DNA of 10,772 nt from JAAYAN01 sp964437215 (GCA_964437215.1 CAYTFZ010000089.1:1-10772); one strand, 5' to 3'; counted from the first letter of the stretch, positions 1 to 7,860 are shown. The notes: generated by a model from the sequence alone, not told the origin. A program made the numbers and translations.

Positions 1-20
1 ATTGTCGTCGTTAAAATAAA

Positions 21-1343
21 TTATTTCGATACTTTTTCAAAATCAGGATATGCTTCACCACCATGTTCTCCTAAATCCAGACCTTCAAGTTCTTCTTTAG
101 CTGAAACTCTAAGACCAATGGTTTTATCAAGTAATTTGAAAAGACCAAATGCTAATGGGAATGTCCATAAGAAAGCTGCAGCAACACCTAAAGCTTGAAC
201 TCCAACTTTATTTAAATCAAATCCACCCATATCAAAAACCCCGGCCATAATAGTACCAAAAGCTCCTCCAACCATATGTACTGAAATAGCTCCAACCGGA
301 TCATCAATTTTTAGAACTTTTTCAATGAACAATACACTTAAAACAACAATTATTCCTGCTGCTGTTCCGATTATAACCGCACTTAAAGGAGATACATTTG
401 CACAGCCTGCTGTAATTGCAACCAAACCGGCAAGAACACCATTAAAAGTCATACTTCCTTCTGGAATACCTAAAACTATCCAAGCAGTAATCATTGCGGC
501 AATGCCGCCTGCTGCTGCTGCAAGATTTGTTGTTACAGCTATGAAAGCAGTATCTGTATTAGCTGCAGCTGTACTTCCAGGGTTAAATCCAAACCAGCCG
601 AACCAAAGAATAAACGTACCTAATGCAGCTAAAACAAGACTGTGACCAGGAATAGCATTAGCTTTACCATCTTTTGTAAACTTACCAATTCTAGGACCAA
701 GTACAATTGCCCCTGCTAAAGCACAAGTACCGCCAACAAAGTGAACAACTGTAGAGCCGGCAAAATCAATAAAACCAAGTTGTTCAAGCCAACCACCGCC
801 GTTATAAAGACCACCCCAAGCCCAACTACCAAATATTGGGTAAATAAATGCTGATATAATAACACTATAAATTATATATGATACAAATTTAGTTCTTTCA
901 GCCATAGCTCCTGATACTATAGTTGCAGAAGTAGCAGCAAAAACTACCTGAAACATCCAGAAAGCATATAACCAATTGTCACCTTTAAAACCTGAGAAGA
1001 AAAATTCAGATGTTCCAAACCAACCTGTTGCTGAAACTCCGAACATTAACCCAAACCCAACAGCCCAATAGGCAATTGAACCAAAGCAAAAATCCATCGT
1101 GTTTTTCATTACTATATTTATTGCGTTTTTTGCTCTGGTTAATCCTGTTTCAACCAAAGCAAAACCGGCTTGCATAAAGAACACCAAAAACGCAGCCATC
1201 AATATCCAGATATAATCCGCATTGGTTTGAACAGTTTTTATTGCTTCAGCATTGCTTTCAACTGTTGGCGCTGCATCTTGAGCTGCCAACGTTACTGTTA
1301 ACACTGTTAACAGCATAAATAAGTATAATTTTAATCGTTTCAT
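21..1343 (-). CDS. amt: Ammonium transporter, Amt/MEP/Rh family
   Basis: This is an inner-membrane ammonium channel of 440 residues. Residues 1-21 look like a signal peptide ending LAAQ, as in AmtB. Family marks visible are FQVVFAAT (131-138), SGAMAER (144-150), the D-A-G-S-T-V-V-H segment with D193 and pore His H201, FGWFGFNPGS (248-257), and the second pore His H356 in SVHMVGG. The C-terminal tail (about 411-436, with EELEGLDLGEHG) is the segment that contacts PII proteins in this family. The start is the ATG at 1343, preceded by GGAG at a 5-nt spacing. An in-frame TTG at 1361 would add six residues but would contain that ribosome site, so it was rejected. The gene follows glnK by 27 nt on the same strand, the classic glnK-amtB pairing, so it is probably cotranscribed and gated by GlnK. 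About eleven transmembrane helices are expected from the family. Confidence 0.97.
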   Translation of the reverse strand: MKRLKLYLFMLLTVLTVTLAAQDAAPTVESNAEAIKTVQTNADYIWILMAAFLVFFMQAGFALVETGLTRAKNAINIVMKNTMDFCFGSIAYWAVGFGLMFGVSATGWFGTSEFFFSGFKGDNWLYAFWMFQVVFAATSATIVSGAMAERTKFVSYIIYSVIISAFIYPIFGSWAWGGLYNGGGWLEQLGFIDFAGSTVVHFVGGTCALAGAIVLGPRIGKFTKDGKANAIPGHSLVLAALGTFILWFGWFGFNPGSTAAANTDTAFIAVTTNLAAAAGGIAAMITAWIVLGIPEGSMTFNGVLAGLVAITAGCANVSPLSAVIIGTAAGIIVVLSVLFIEKVLKIDDPVGAISVHMVGGAFGTIMAGVFDMGGFDLNKVGVQALGVAAAFLWTFPLAFGLFKLLDKTIGLRVSAKEELEGLDLGEHGGEAYPDFEKVSK

Positions 1344-1348
1344 ATTTT

Positions 1349-1352
1349 CTCC
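1349..1352 (-). promoter_or_regulatory. Ribosome-binding site of amt (GGAG)
   Basis: GGAG lies 5 nt before the ATG at 1343 on the minus strand. It falls inside the six-codon extension that would begin at the TTG at 1361, so it decides the start in favour of 1343. Confidence 0.8.
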
Positions 1353-1370
1353 ATTTTTCAAATTCTTTTT

Positions 1371-1709
1371 TTAAACTGCAGCTTCTCCAGCTTCTTCTGT
1401 TCTAATCCGGATAGCCTCTTCAATTGTTGAGACGAATATTTTACCGTCGCCTATCTCACCTGTTTTTGAGTGCTTTACAATAATTTCAATTGCAGTATCA
1501 AGCATCGAATCGACGCATACTAACTCAATTTTAACTTTTGGAACAAACTGTAAATTGTACTCTGATCCTCGATAAATTTCTTTGTGACCTTTTTGTCGTC
1601 CGTAGCCTCTAATTTCGCTTACAGTAATTCCTGAAAAACCAGCTTCCTGAAGAGCAGTGTGTACCTCATCCAGTTTGTGCGGTCTGATGATTGCATCAAC
1701 TTTTTTCAT
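1371..1709 (-). CDS. glnK: Nitrogen regulatory protein P-II (GlnK/GlnB)
   Basis: This is a cytoplasmic trimeric signal protein of 112 residues, the standard length for PII. The N-terminus MKKVDAIIRPHKLDEV, the T-loop GRQKGHKEIYRGSEY and the C-terminal signature TGEIGDGKIFV (83-93) are all present. Y51, the uridylylation site, is kept, as are Q39 and K58 (2-oxoglutarate and ATP contacts) and K90, R101 and R103 (nucleotide contacts). The protein should therefore bind ATP, ADP and 2-oxoglutarate. Whether Y51 is modified depends on a GlnD not present in this window. An AGAGGT ribosome site lies just before the ATG. The gene is first in the glnK-amt pair, and the 27-nt gap to amt implies that its main partner is Amt, whose pore it would block when nitrogen is ample. 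The glnK name rests on this linkage; glnB is equally valid on sequence alone. Confidence 0.96.
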   Translation of the reverse strand: MKKVDAIIRPHKLDEVHTALQEAGFSGITVSEIRGYGRQKGHKEIYRGSEYNLQFVPKVKIELVCVDSMLDTAIEIIVKHSKTGEIGDGKIFVSTIEEAIRIRTEEAGEAAV

Positions 1710-1773
1710 AAGTACCTCTTATTTTAACTTATTATTTTATGTGTTTTAATCTTATTGACTAATTTATTTAGTT

Positions 1774-1788
1774 TTCATTCGAAATGAA
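1774..1788. promoter_or_regulatory. Palindrome near the presumed glnK promoter
   Basis: TTCATT-CGA-AATGAA is a perfect 6-bp inverted repeat around 3 nt, about 65 nt before the glnK start. On the minus strand a perfect TTGACA lies at 1810-1805, and this palindrome sits exactly where the matching -10 box should be. No good TATAAT-like box was found. It may be an operator overlapping the promoter. That is inference from position and symmetry only. Confidence 0.35.
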
Positions 1789-1848
1789 GGCAATATATTT
1801 TGTTTGTCAAGAAAAATCTTTACTTTATTTTGTGATTTAGCTTTTTTG

Positions 1849-1863
1849 CCTTAATTATTAAGG
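1849..1863. promoter_or_regulatory. Palindrome CCTTAAT-T-ATTAAGG upstream of glnK
   Basis: This is a perfect 7-bp inverted repeat around one central base, about 140 nt before glnK. No T-tract follows on either strand, so it is not a convincing terminator. It could bind a dimeric regulator. AT-rich palindromes also arise by chance. Confidence 0.3.
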
Positions 1864-1880
1864 TTTACGCTGGCTTCAAA

Positions 1881-1894
1881 ACACTATATAGTGT
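1881..1894. promoter_or_regulatory. Perfect 14-bp palindrome ACACTATATAGTGT
   Basis: ACACTATATAGTGT is fully self-complementary and extends to 20 bp (1878-1897) with one mismatched position on each side. Its spacing and symmetry resemble the site of a dimeric regulator. On the minus strand it is followed by TTTTG, so a weak terminator for the upstream NYN gene is the alternative. The regulator is unknown. Confidence 0.35.
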
Positions 1895-1949
1895 ATTTCT
1901 TTGCTTAATACAGTATAATTATAAGTGTTAAGATAAAGAGGTGTGATTT

Positions 1950-2399
1950 TCAGATTCCGAAGAGTTTTTTTATTTCGCTGTTGCTAATTTTTTCTATTCT
2001 TTCCTTCTCATCGTCCTGTTTATCTGCTGTTTCAATATCCAACGAAAGTTCTTCGCAGGATTTTATCCGGCACGAACAAGCTTTACCGTATTCGCGCAGG
2101 TTATTATCGGAAGTAATTAGTGTAATTAGCCGGGGATTTTTATGATTTGCGATTGCTTCTTTTATTTCGTCATCGGCGGTTTTTCTGTTGGAATATATAA
2201 TTTTAATTTTGCCCGCTCTTATTGCTTCGCGTGGAAATCCGTCGAAGAAAACAACAATTTGATTTCTGTCCTTACTGTAATACCGGCTTAGCAAACTGAT
2301 GAGTTTTTCCCTCATTAGTTGATTTTGTCCGGTCTTTATATTACTTATGCCCTTTAATTTTCCGGCAAGGTTGTTACCGTCAATAAAATAGTAATTCAC
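1950..2399 (-). CDS. NYN/YacP-like (PIN-fold) RNA-binding or nuclease protein
   Basis: This 149-residue soluble protein matches the NYN/YacP pattern, a PIN-like nuclease fold. The first strand carries the start motif FIDGNNL (D7, N10). A second acidic site follows in VVFFDGF (D53), then TADDEI (D76, D77) and LITSDNNLREYG (D98). The four acidic positions could bind a metal ion and catalyse RNA cleavage as in other PIN-like proteins. Activity is inferred, not shown. The last 30 residues are charged and may be flexible. The start is GTG, placed directly after the TAA of the lptD-like gene with no gap. A GGCGGA sequence in the end of lptD can serve as the ribosome site, and the NYN motif begins at residue 5, so no other start fits. 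It is the last gene of the five-gene envelope unit. Its role there is unclear. Confidence 0.8.
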   Translation of the reverse strand: MNYYFIDGNNLAGKLKGISNIKTGQNQLMREKLISLLSRYYSKDRNQIVVFFDGFPREAIRAGKIKIIYSNRKTADDEIKEAIANHKNPRLITLITSDNNLREYGKACSCRIKSCEELSLDIETADKQDDEKERIEKISNSEIKKLFGI

Positions 2400-5015
2400 T
2401 TAATATCCGCCGCTTGTAAACTGTCCGCTCGATTTTGTAACTTTAATATCTTTAAGCTGCGGTGCTTTCATCCTTAATTCAAAACGGAAACCGCTGTATT
2501 TGCCTAACGGATTCCAGCTGAAATTCATTTCCCAGCAATGCAGATCTTTAAAAATCGAGATGCGGGGCGCTGAAATTCTTTTATCTTCAAAATCGTAGCT
2601 GGTCTGGAAACGCAATTTCCAGCTTTTCGTAAAATTAAGACTTAAATTTACATTTATGTTAGAAGAACGAAGTACCCGCAGCGGATTAGCTTTATTAAGA
2701 TTATAATTATACCCCATCGATATGTCCCAAGGGATGCTGAAATCGGCGGGGTCTTCGCCGTACATTCCGGCATAATCGGAATCGCGGATCAGTGCATCTT
2801 CTTCATCCAGCGAATCCTGACTTTCACTTCTGCTTTTTTGTGAAAATTTTTCTCCGGATATAGTGCTTGAAAGATTTAGATTGAAATTTGTCATCCGCAT
2901 CAGTCCTTTGCCTTCACTGCAAAGAAATTTATTAACAGGATTTCCATTTACATATTTATAAAACGTATAACTTGATCTTGCATCAATGTTCAGCCATTCG
3001 CCAATATTTGTACGGTAACTTACCTGTAAATTCGATAATTTAAGACTGTCTGCTGCAAAATTATATCCCAGCCCTGCGCTTAAATTAAGCAAAGGTATTT
3101 TTTGAGACTGAGAAGACGTATCGTTAGGGTTTTTCATAGTCTTCATTTCAAAAATGTTGCTTATATTAAAATTAATACTTTGGCTTTCTCCTCTGCCAGC
3201 GCCCCCGAATACCTCATTACCATATTGGTCATATTCAATTTCTCTTCCAGAAGAATCGGTATAAGAACTGAAATAGCCCCACTTTTTTTCTCCGAAATCG
3301 GGGCGGTAATTATAAGAAACGGTCGGGATAATTGTATGGCGGAATGCTTCAATTCCCAGCATATTCGGGCTCATCATTCCGTAAATTTTTGTATTTGCGC
3401 TTATATTAAAATTAAATGTCCGCACAAAATTAATTTCTTTAATATCTTTTGTTACAAGAACTGCTTCTTTTCCTGTTTGAACTCCATTTGAATCAATAAT
3501 CGGATTATATTCATAATATCGTTCAATTTTTTTATTGTACCACTTTTCTTCGTAATTAAAAGATGGTGAAATACTGAAATAGCCTATTTTAGGCGAAGCA
3601 TTAATACTTACAGTATGACGTACACCGCCGCGTATCGATAAATCTCCGTCTTTTTTATTTCTTTGGTTAAGAAACTGCCCGTTGTAGTTAAATCCTATAA
3701 GATCGTACCAGCTTTGTTTTGTTGTACTGCTTTTTGAAGAACGGAAAGGATATGTGTGCGATTTAGAAAAATTAATATTAGGAAGTGTTTCGTTAATATT
3801 ACCGTTATCCAGATATTGAGTTCTTCCGTAACTGATACTAAGGCTCGCACCGTCCCAGGATTTCCTTAAAGTGGCAGAAGAACTTGCTACTCTGTTTAAC
3901 AGTTCATTGTAATTGTAGCTGTTTAAACTTGTATAGTTCGAAGAAGAAAACGACAGATTTGCATCAAGATGAGTGGTAGGATTAAAAATCTGGCTGTGCG
4001 AAAGCCTTAAATTCCAGTCCTTTGACCGTGAATAATTCGATTCGCCAATTCTCCCGATTTTAATATCCGAATAATCTGCCTGAATATTACCGCTGAAACT
4101 ATACCGCTTTACATATCTTATTCTGTTATGCAGTCCGAAACTTCCTCTGCTGTAAAAATCACTTGTAATTGCATAATCGAAATAATCGCTTGCCGCCCAG
4201 AAATAACCGAAATTTGTAAAAGACTGTCCCTTAGCAAATTCACCGGAGCTTACACTGTAGCCGGGAGGAATAATACCCGAACGCCTGCCGGAATTGTTGG
4301 GGAAAACTCCGAAAGGCAGCGGAATAGGAACAGGCACACCGCCAACGTGCATAAAAATCCACCGTGCAACAATTTGCTCTTTATTTACAACTTTCATTTC
4401 GGAAGCAGTAAAATGGGTGTGAGGCGTATCGCTTTCGCAGGTTGTAAAAATACCGTCTTCAATAAAGTATGTATCTTTGCTTACTTTTTTAACTTTTGTT
4501 CCTTCGTACCTTTGACCGTCCTGTTTGTTTTTTGCCAGCGATATATAACCCCGCTGCGTTTTAAAATTATAATTCAGGCGGTAACCTTCGTAAACTTCGT
4601 TATCTTCGGAAAGCACAGGCGTATCTACTCTTATTTCGGGATCGGACGCGCTTGTATCGGGAACGCCTTCGGCTTCGCAATAATTTGTGATAAAATTCAG
4701 TTTAATTCTGCCGCTTTTAAGACTTGTATTTTTATATTTTAATTCGCCCTTCCCATACACGCTCATTTCTTTTTTAAGGATATTAAAATGAAGCGAATCT
4801 TCGGAAGTTGAATATACAATTGCATCAATATCGCTTTCCCGCATTGCAGCCGCCGAATCTTTTATACCCAGCGAATCTGTTACGGATACAGAATCCGGAT
4901 TAATATCCTTAACATAGGACGAGTCTTCCGTCTGCCCTGCTATATTTACTGCCGCCAGTAAAAAAAATAAGATTCCTGCCGGCAAGTATTTTTTCAGGTA
5001 TTTAAAACGAAACAT
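2400..5015 (-). CDS. lptD: LptD-like LPS-assembly outer-membrane protein
   Basis: This 871-residue protein probably forms the outer-membrane LPS translocon. Residues 1-27 are a signal peptide (hydrophobic run PAGILFFLLAA). Residues about 62-190 resemble the LptA/OstA jellyroll, ending in the LptD marker EDGIFTTCES. The segment VPVPIPLPFGVFPNNSGRRSG, about 227-247, matches the 'PYFSFP..RRSG' region that opens the barrel domain. The rest is rich in alternating aromatic and polar strands, as in a beta-barrel. The C-terminus has DLHCWEMNFSWNP, a Bacteroidota LptD feature. Cysteines are at 113, 193, 699 and 827: two N-terminal and two C-terminal. The ATG at 5015 is preferred; a TTG at 5018 adds one residue, and no strong ribosome site is visible for either. 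It lies 18 nt after the lipoprotein gene. A dedicated LptE is not obvious in the window. Confidence 0.85.
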   Translation of the reverse strand: MFRFKYLKKYLPAGILFFLLAAVNIAGQTEDSSYVKDINPDSVSVTDSLGIKDSAAAMRESDIDAIVYSTSEDSLHFNILKKEMSVYGKGELKYKNTSLKSGRIKLNFITNYCEAEGVPDTSASDPEIRVDTPVLSEDNEVYEGYRLNYNFKTQRGYISLAKNKQDGQRYEGTKVKKVSKDTYFIEDGIFTTCESDTPHTHFTASEMKVVNKEQIVARWIFMHVGGVPVPIPLPFGVFPNNSGRRSGIIPPGYSVSSGEFAKGQSFTNFGYFWAASDYFDYAITSDFYSRGSFGLHNRIRYVKRYSFSGNIQADYSDIKIGRIGESNYSRSKDWNLRLSHSQIFNPTTHLDANLSFSSSNYTSLNSYNYNELLNRVASSSATLRKSWDGASLSISYGRTQYLDNGNINETLPNINFSKSHTYPFRSSKSSTTKQSWYDLIGFNYNGQFLNQRNKKDGDLSIRGGVRHTVSINASPKIGYFSISPSFNYEEKWYNKKIERYYEYNPIIDSNGVQTGKEAVLVTKDIKEINFVRTFNFNISANTKIYGMMSPNMLGIEAFRHTIIPTVSYNYRPDFGEKKWGYFSSYTDSSGREIEYDQYGNEVFGGAGRGESQSINFNISNIFEMKTMKNPNDTSSQSQKIPLLNLSAGLGYNFAADSLKLSNLQVSYRTNIGEWLNIDARSSYTFYKYVNGNPVNKFLCSEGKGLMRMTNFNLNLSSTISGEKFSQKSRSESQDSLDEEDALIRDSDYAGMYGEDPADFSIPWDISMGYNYNLNKANPLRVLRSSNINVNLSLNFTKSWKLRFQTSYDFEDKRISAPRISIFKDLHCWEMNFSWNPLGKYSGFRFELRMKAPQLKDIKVTKSSGQFTSGGY

Positions 5016-5033
5016 CAATCAGCAAACCGGATA

Positions 5034-5636
5034 TTATTTGAATTCAGTGTTTACAATTGTAAGCCGCTCAGGGTAAGTCATTTCTCCCAAAGGTGTATCA
5101 ATTACCGGCTGAGCAGTCAGTTTCACTTTTGTGAGATCTTTTTTAACACCCCCTACGCTCAACACAAGTTTTGCAATACTCTGCAGCGATCCGTCCTGAA
5201 ATACTTTAAGCAGATCAAATTGAATATCCAATGGAATTGTAACAACCGAATTGTTACCTTGAACTTGAACCGGCTGTCCGATATTTCCTGATATTGTTTC
5301 CTTATCATCAAGGTATAATGTCCAGGGAAGCGATTTTAATGTGATAACCGGAGCCTGTGTATATTCTGTATTTCCGTTAGGATTTTGAGCTTCAAGATTT
5401 AATGTGAATGCAGCAGGAAGTTTCTTCTCGGTAAATAATGAAGTCAGTTTCATCAGCTCGGTAATATTAAAATCGGAGTAGCTTGCTTTATTATTAATAT
5501 CAATTCCAGCAAGACGGAAATTTCCCACAGAACCTAATTTAAACTTCAATTTCGATAAATTTGCAATTTGCTTTATTACTGAACAGCCATTTAATGATAT
5601 TACAACAAGAATTAGTAAAATCAGTCTCTTTTTCAT
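5034..5636 (-). CDS. LEA/WHy-like lipoprotein
   Basis: This is a 200-residue predicted lipoprotein. The signal peptide ends in the lipobox LNGC, with lipidated Cys at residue 18. The rest looks beta-rich. The segment around residues 74-150 has an LEA-2/WHy-like pattern: a strand ending in NPNG, then a later strand VTIPLDIQFDLLKVF. The family match is by eye and moderate. After the lipobox come S-V-I rather than Asp, so no Asp+2 retention signal of the E. coli type is seen; sorting rules in this lineage may differ. The gene overlaps the oxidoreductase stop by 4 nt (ATGA), so it is probably translationally coupled, with CAGGT upstream as a possible ribosome site. It sits directly before lptD. 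A role in outer-membrane or LPS assembly, such as an LptD partner, is plausible but not shown. Confidence 0.75.
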   Translation of the reverse strand: MKKRLILLILVVISLNGCSVIKQIANLSKLKFKLGSVGNFRLAGIDINNKASYSDFNITELMKLTSLFTEKKLPAAFTLNLEAQNPNGNTEYTQAPVITLKSLPWTLYLDDKETISGNIGQPVQVQGNNSVVTIPLDIQFDLLKVFQDGSLQSIAKLVLSVGGVKKDLTKVKLTAQPVIDTPLGEMTYPERLTIVNTEFK

Positions 5637-6622
5637 TTTATACCTGCCTTTTCAATTTCATTTATAATTTGCGCAGCTACTTTTAAAGCCTTTAATCCGT
5701 CCTCGCCGCTAACAACAGGACGTTTATTTTCTAAGACTGAAAGGGCAAAAAGATTTAGCTCGTGCTGAAGCGCATTAATTTCCAATGCCTGCGGCTGTTC
5801 GTAAACTACCATCTTTTTTTTGTCGCCGATGCCCATTTCGCCAAAAGAGATAAAATGCTCGCTTCCCATTTCCGAAGGAGGCACAAGCCGGTAAATTTCC
5901 GATACACCGTCCGAAAAATCTAATGAAAAATAAGCATCGCGCTGAAACATTCTCATTTTACGCATCTTTTTCTGCGAAATGCGGCTTGCCGTTACATTTG
6001 CAACAGCGCCGTTTTCAAATTCGATGCGGGCGTTGGCAATATCAATATTATCGGAAACAACACACACTCCGTTTGCTTTAATATCTTTAACTTCGCTTTT
6101 AACAAGGCTTAAAATAATATCGATATCGTGAATCATTAAATCGAGAACAACCGCAACATCAGTCCCGCGCGGATTAAACTGAGCAAGCCTGTCGGTTTGA
6201 ATAAACATAGGATTGAGATTGTATTTTTCCAGTGAAAGCAAAGCTGGGTTGAACCTCTCGATATGCCCGACCTGAAGTTTAAGATTTCTTTCATCCGCTT
6301 GCTTAACAAGCTCTTCCGCTTCAAAAATCTGCGATGTTATAGGTTTTTCCACAAAAACGTGTTTACCAGCTTCCAAAGCTTTTTTTGCAATTTCGTAATG
6401 CGAGCTTGTGCTTGTTACAACCGATACTGCATCGCATTCATCAAAAATATTATTTAATTCTTTGAATGGTTTTATCTGATATTCGCCGGCAATTTTTTCT
6501 GCTTTTGCCACATCAAGATCGTAAACTCCGAGAAGTTCGCAGTTTTCTAAAGTTTTTAACAGTTTTACGTGCAAAGAGCCAAGATGACCCGTCCCGATTA
6601 CACCGATTTTTAATTTTTTCAT
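5633..6622 (-). CDS. Gfo/Idh/MocA-family NAD(P)-dependent oxidoreductase
   Basis: This is a cytosolic 329-residue dehydrogenase. The N-terminal Rossmann fold carries GTGHLG (10-15) and an acidic residue at the end of strand 2 (YDLD, about 34-37), which favours NAD over NADP. The catalytic EKP motif is at 92-94 with K93, followed by GHIERFNPA (119-127) and DLMIHDID with D161 and H165, the usual second catalytic pair. The substrate cannot be read from sequence. The GHIERFNPA form is also found, to my recollection, in UDP-GlcNAc 3-dehydrogenases (GnnA type) and in relatives near lipid A genes. With LptD downstream, a sugar-nucleotide role in LPS or lipid A is a reasonable guess. No GnnB-like aminotransferase is in this window. 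It overlaps both neighbours by 4 nt (ATGA), so it is tightly coupled. Confidence 0.9.
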   Translation of the reverse strand: MKKLKIGVIGTGHLGSLHVKLLKTLENCELLGVYDLDVAKAEKIAGEYQIKPFKELNNIFDECDAVSVVTSTSSHYEIAKKALEAGKHVFVEKPITSQIFEAEELVKQADERNLKLQVGHIERFNPALLSLEKYNLNPMFIQTDRLAQFNPRGTDVAVVLDLMIHDIDIILSLVKSEVKDIKANGVCVVSDNIDIANARIEFENGAVANVTASRISQKKMRKMRMFQRDAYFSLDFSDGVSEIYRLVPPSEMGSEHFISFGEMGIGDKKKMVVYEQPQALEINALQHELNLFALSVLENKRPVVSGEDGLKALKVAAQIINEIEKAGIK

Positions 6623-7812
6623 AATCCGCCAAAATTTACAATTTTATGTGAAATTATTTGTTCGTATTCCCCGTTTTCGTTTGATTTATAATAAACAAGC
6701 ACAGTATAAATGTTTGAAGTTTCAAAAAAATTCCCTTCGTAAATATTCCAGTCAATATTTTCTACGTAACCGTCAGTTAACTGACCCGTTACATACTGGT
6801 AATCGTACTGCCCTCTTTTAATTTCGGCAGTAAGACTGTATAGTCCGTTATCTTCCTTCATTTTATTTTCGGGATATACAATCCAATTGCTGAATGCGCC
6901 CACAACAAAAATACTGCTGCCCGAAGGTTTTTCGTGAGGACGGAATTGGAAAGTTATGTTCATATATTCAGAATTTTCATCTTTGTAATTCATAATATGT
7001 TTTCCGCCGTTAAAATCCGTATTCCCTTTATCAAAAAAACGTGATGTTTCTATCCCTTCGAACTGAGCTTTAGAATCGGGAAAAACATATTTGCTTTTAT
7101 TTCTTAAATCCAATTTCCGGTATTCATTGCCGGGATAAATATCGCGCGCAACAAACATCATCTTCCTGCTTGCATCCCATTCAAAATATCTTTCGCGGTC
7201 ATTCTGTCCTCTTTCTATAATTATGGGGTAAAACAGTTTGTGGTTCTCAATTATTTCGATATGGCTTAATCTGAATGGGTCCATATTTTCTGTAAGCATA
7301 AAACTTGCCGAAAGCCTGATGGTTTTGTTCAGGTTGTTAAGATAAGAAAAGCTGCCGGACTGGTCTTTTGTAATTTTCACATTAGTGTTTATACTGTCGT
7401 AAACTACAATAAAATAACCCTCAGCATAAACATCGTTTTCAAACATATCCGTTATCTGCATAATCCATTTTCCCGAAAACGGAAACGTAACTCTCTGCGA
7501 AGGATATTTCCTTTTAAAATGGAAGTCGGCACCCTGAACAGTATTCGGAAGCCTTTCGTATTCTAATGCTTCATCAAAATTGTGTCCCCTGTTTTCAAGT
7601 TCGTACCGCTCGTAAGGATTCCACTGCGAATCGCAAAAAAGGAATTTAAGTTTTAATTCCGGCGAAAACTCGCTTTTTACATCAAATTCTATTGTAAAAT
7701 CCTGCCCTACGGGAAGGTCGGAAGGAGAACCCGAATATATATTCAAACTTTTAATTACAGGCTGCGCCGAAATGAACAAAATCTGCAAAAAGAAAAAAAT
7801 TATTGATTTCAA
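6619..7812 (-). CDS. Type IX secretion system plug-like protein (DUF5103)
   Basis: This is a periplasmic or outer-membrane-associated beta-sandwich protein of 397 residues. It matches the DUF5103 family, known in Flavobacterium as the plug that closes the periplasmic side of the SprA translocon. Supporting features are the opening SLNIYSGSP...DFTIEFDV, the SGKWIMQITD...YAEGYFIVVY strands, an E-set-like domain in the last 110 residues (FVVGAFSNW), and the C-terminal segment ETSNIYTVLVYYKS. The TTG at 7812 is preferred. It gives the signal peptide MKSIIFFFLQILFISAQ (cleavage after A16), has GGA 6 nt upstream, and lies downstream of a candidate promoter. A GTG at 7878 would add 22 residues ahead of the signal sequence. 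It is the first gene of the five-gene unit. SprA is not in the window. Confidence 0.85.
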   Translation of the reverse strand: MKSIIFFFLQILFISAQPVIKSLNIYSGSPSDLPVGQDFTIEFDVKSEFSPELKLKFLFCDSQWNPYERYELENRGHNFDEALEYERLPNTVQGADFHFKRKYPSQRVTFPFSGKWIMQITDMFENDVYAEGYFIVVYDSINTNVKITKDQSGSFSYLNNLNKTIRLSASFMLTENMDPFRLSHIEIIENHKLFYPIIIERGQNDRERYFEWDASRKMMFVARDIYPGNEYRKLDLRNKSKYVFPDSKAQFEGIETSRFFDKGNTDFNGGKHIMNYKDENSEYMNITFQFRPHEKPSGSSIFVVGAFSNWIVYPENKMKEDNGLYSLTAEIKRGQYDYQYVTGQLTDGYVENIDWNIYEGNFFETSNIYTVLVYYKSNENGEYEQIISHKIVNFGGL

Positions 7813-7860
7813 TTGAAATCCGGTTTTATGATTATCATATTCTGAAAGATTAAGTGAGGT

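Larger units (their letters stand above)
1710..1949. other. Non-coding region between NYN gene and glnK
   Basis: This 240-nt AT-rich stretch must hold the glnK promoter and the end of the upstream operon. Besides the palindromes listed separately, it contains an imperfect 8-bp inverted repeat (CTTAATAC at 1904-1911 against GTGTTAAG at 1925-1932, one G-T wobble) around a TATAATTATA core. That repeat has no T-tract on the minus strand, so it is a poor terminator. A perfect TTGACA on the minus strand (1810-1805) lacks a convincing -10 box. No sigma-54 pattern (GG-N10-GC) was found. No open reading frame of note is present. Confidence 0.6.

Noticed and set aside
325..645. 106-residue plus-strand reading frame
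   Set aside because: It is antisense to amt; its Ala/Pro/Thr-rich sequence mirrors the Gly/Ala-rich Amt helices.
1710..1949. Sigma-54 promoter for glnK-amt
   Set aside because: No GG-N10-GC pattern with the usual context was found on the minus strand.
4128..4742. 204-residue plus-strand reading frame
   Set aside because: It lies wholly antisense to lptD, is rich in Phe, Cys and Ile with no recognisable motif, and has no ribosome site. It is a shadow of the real gene.
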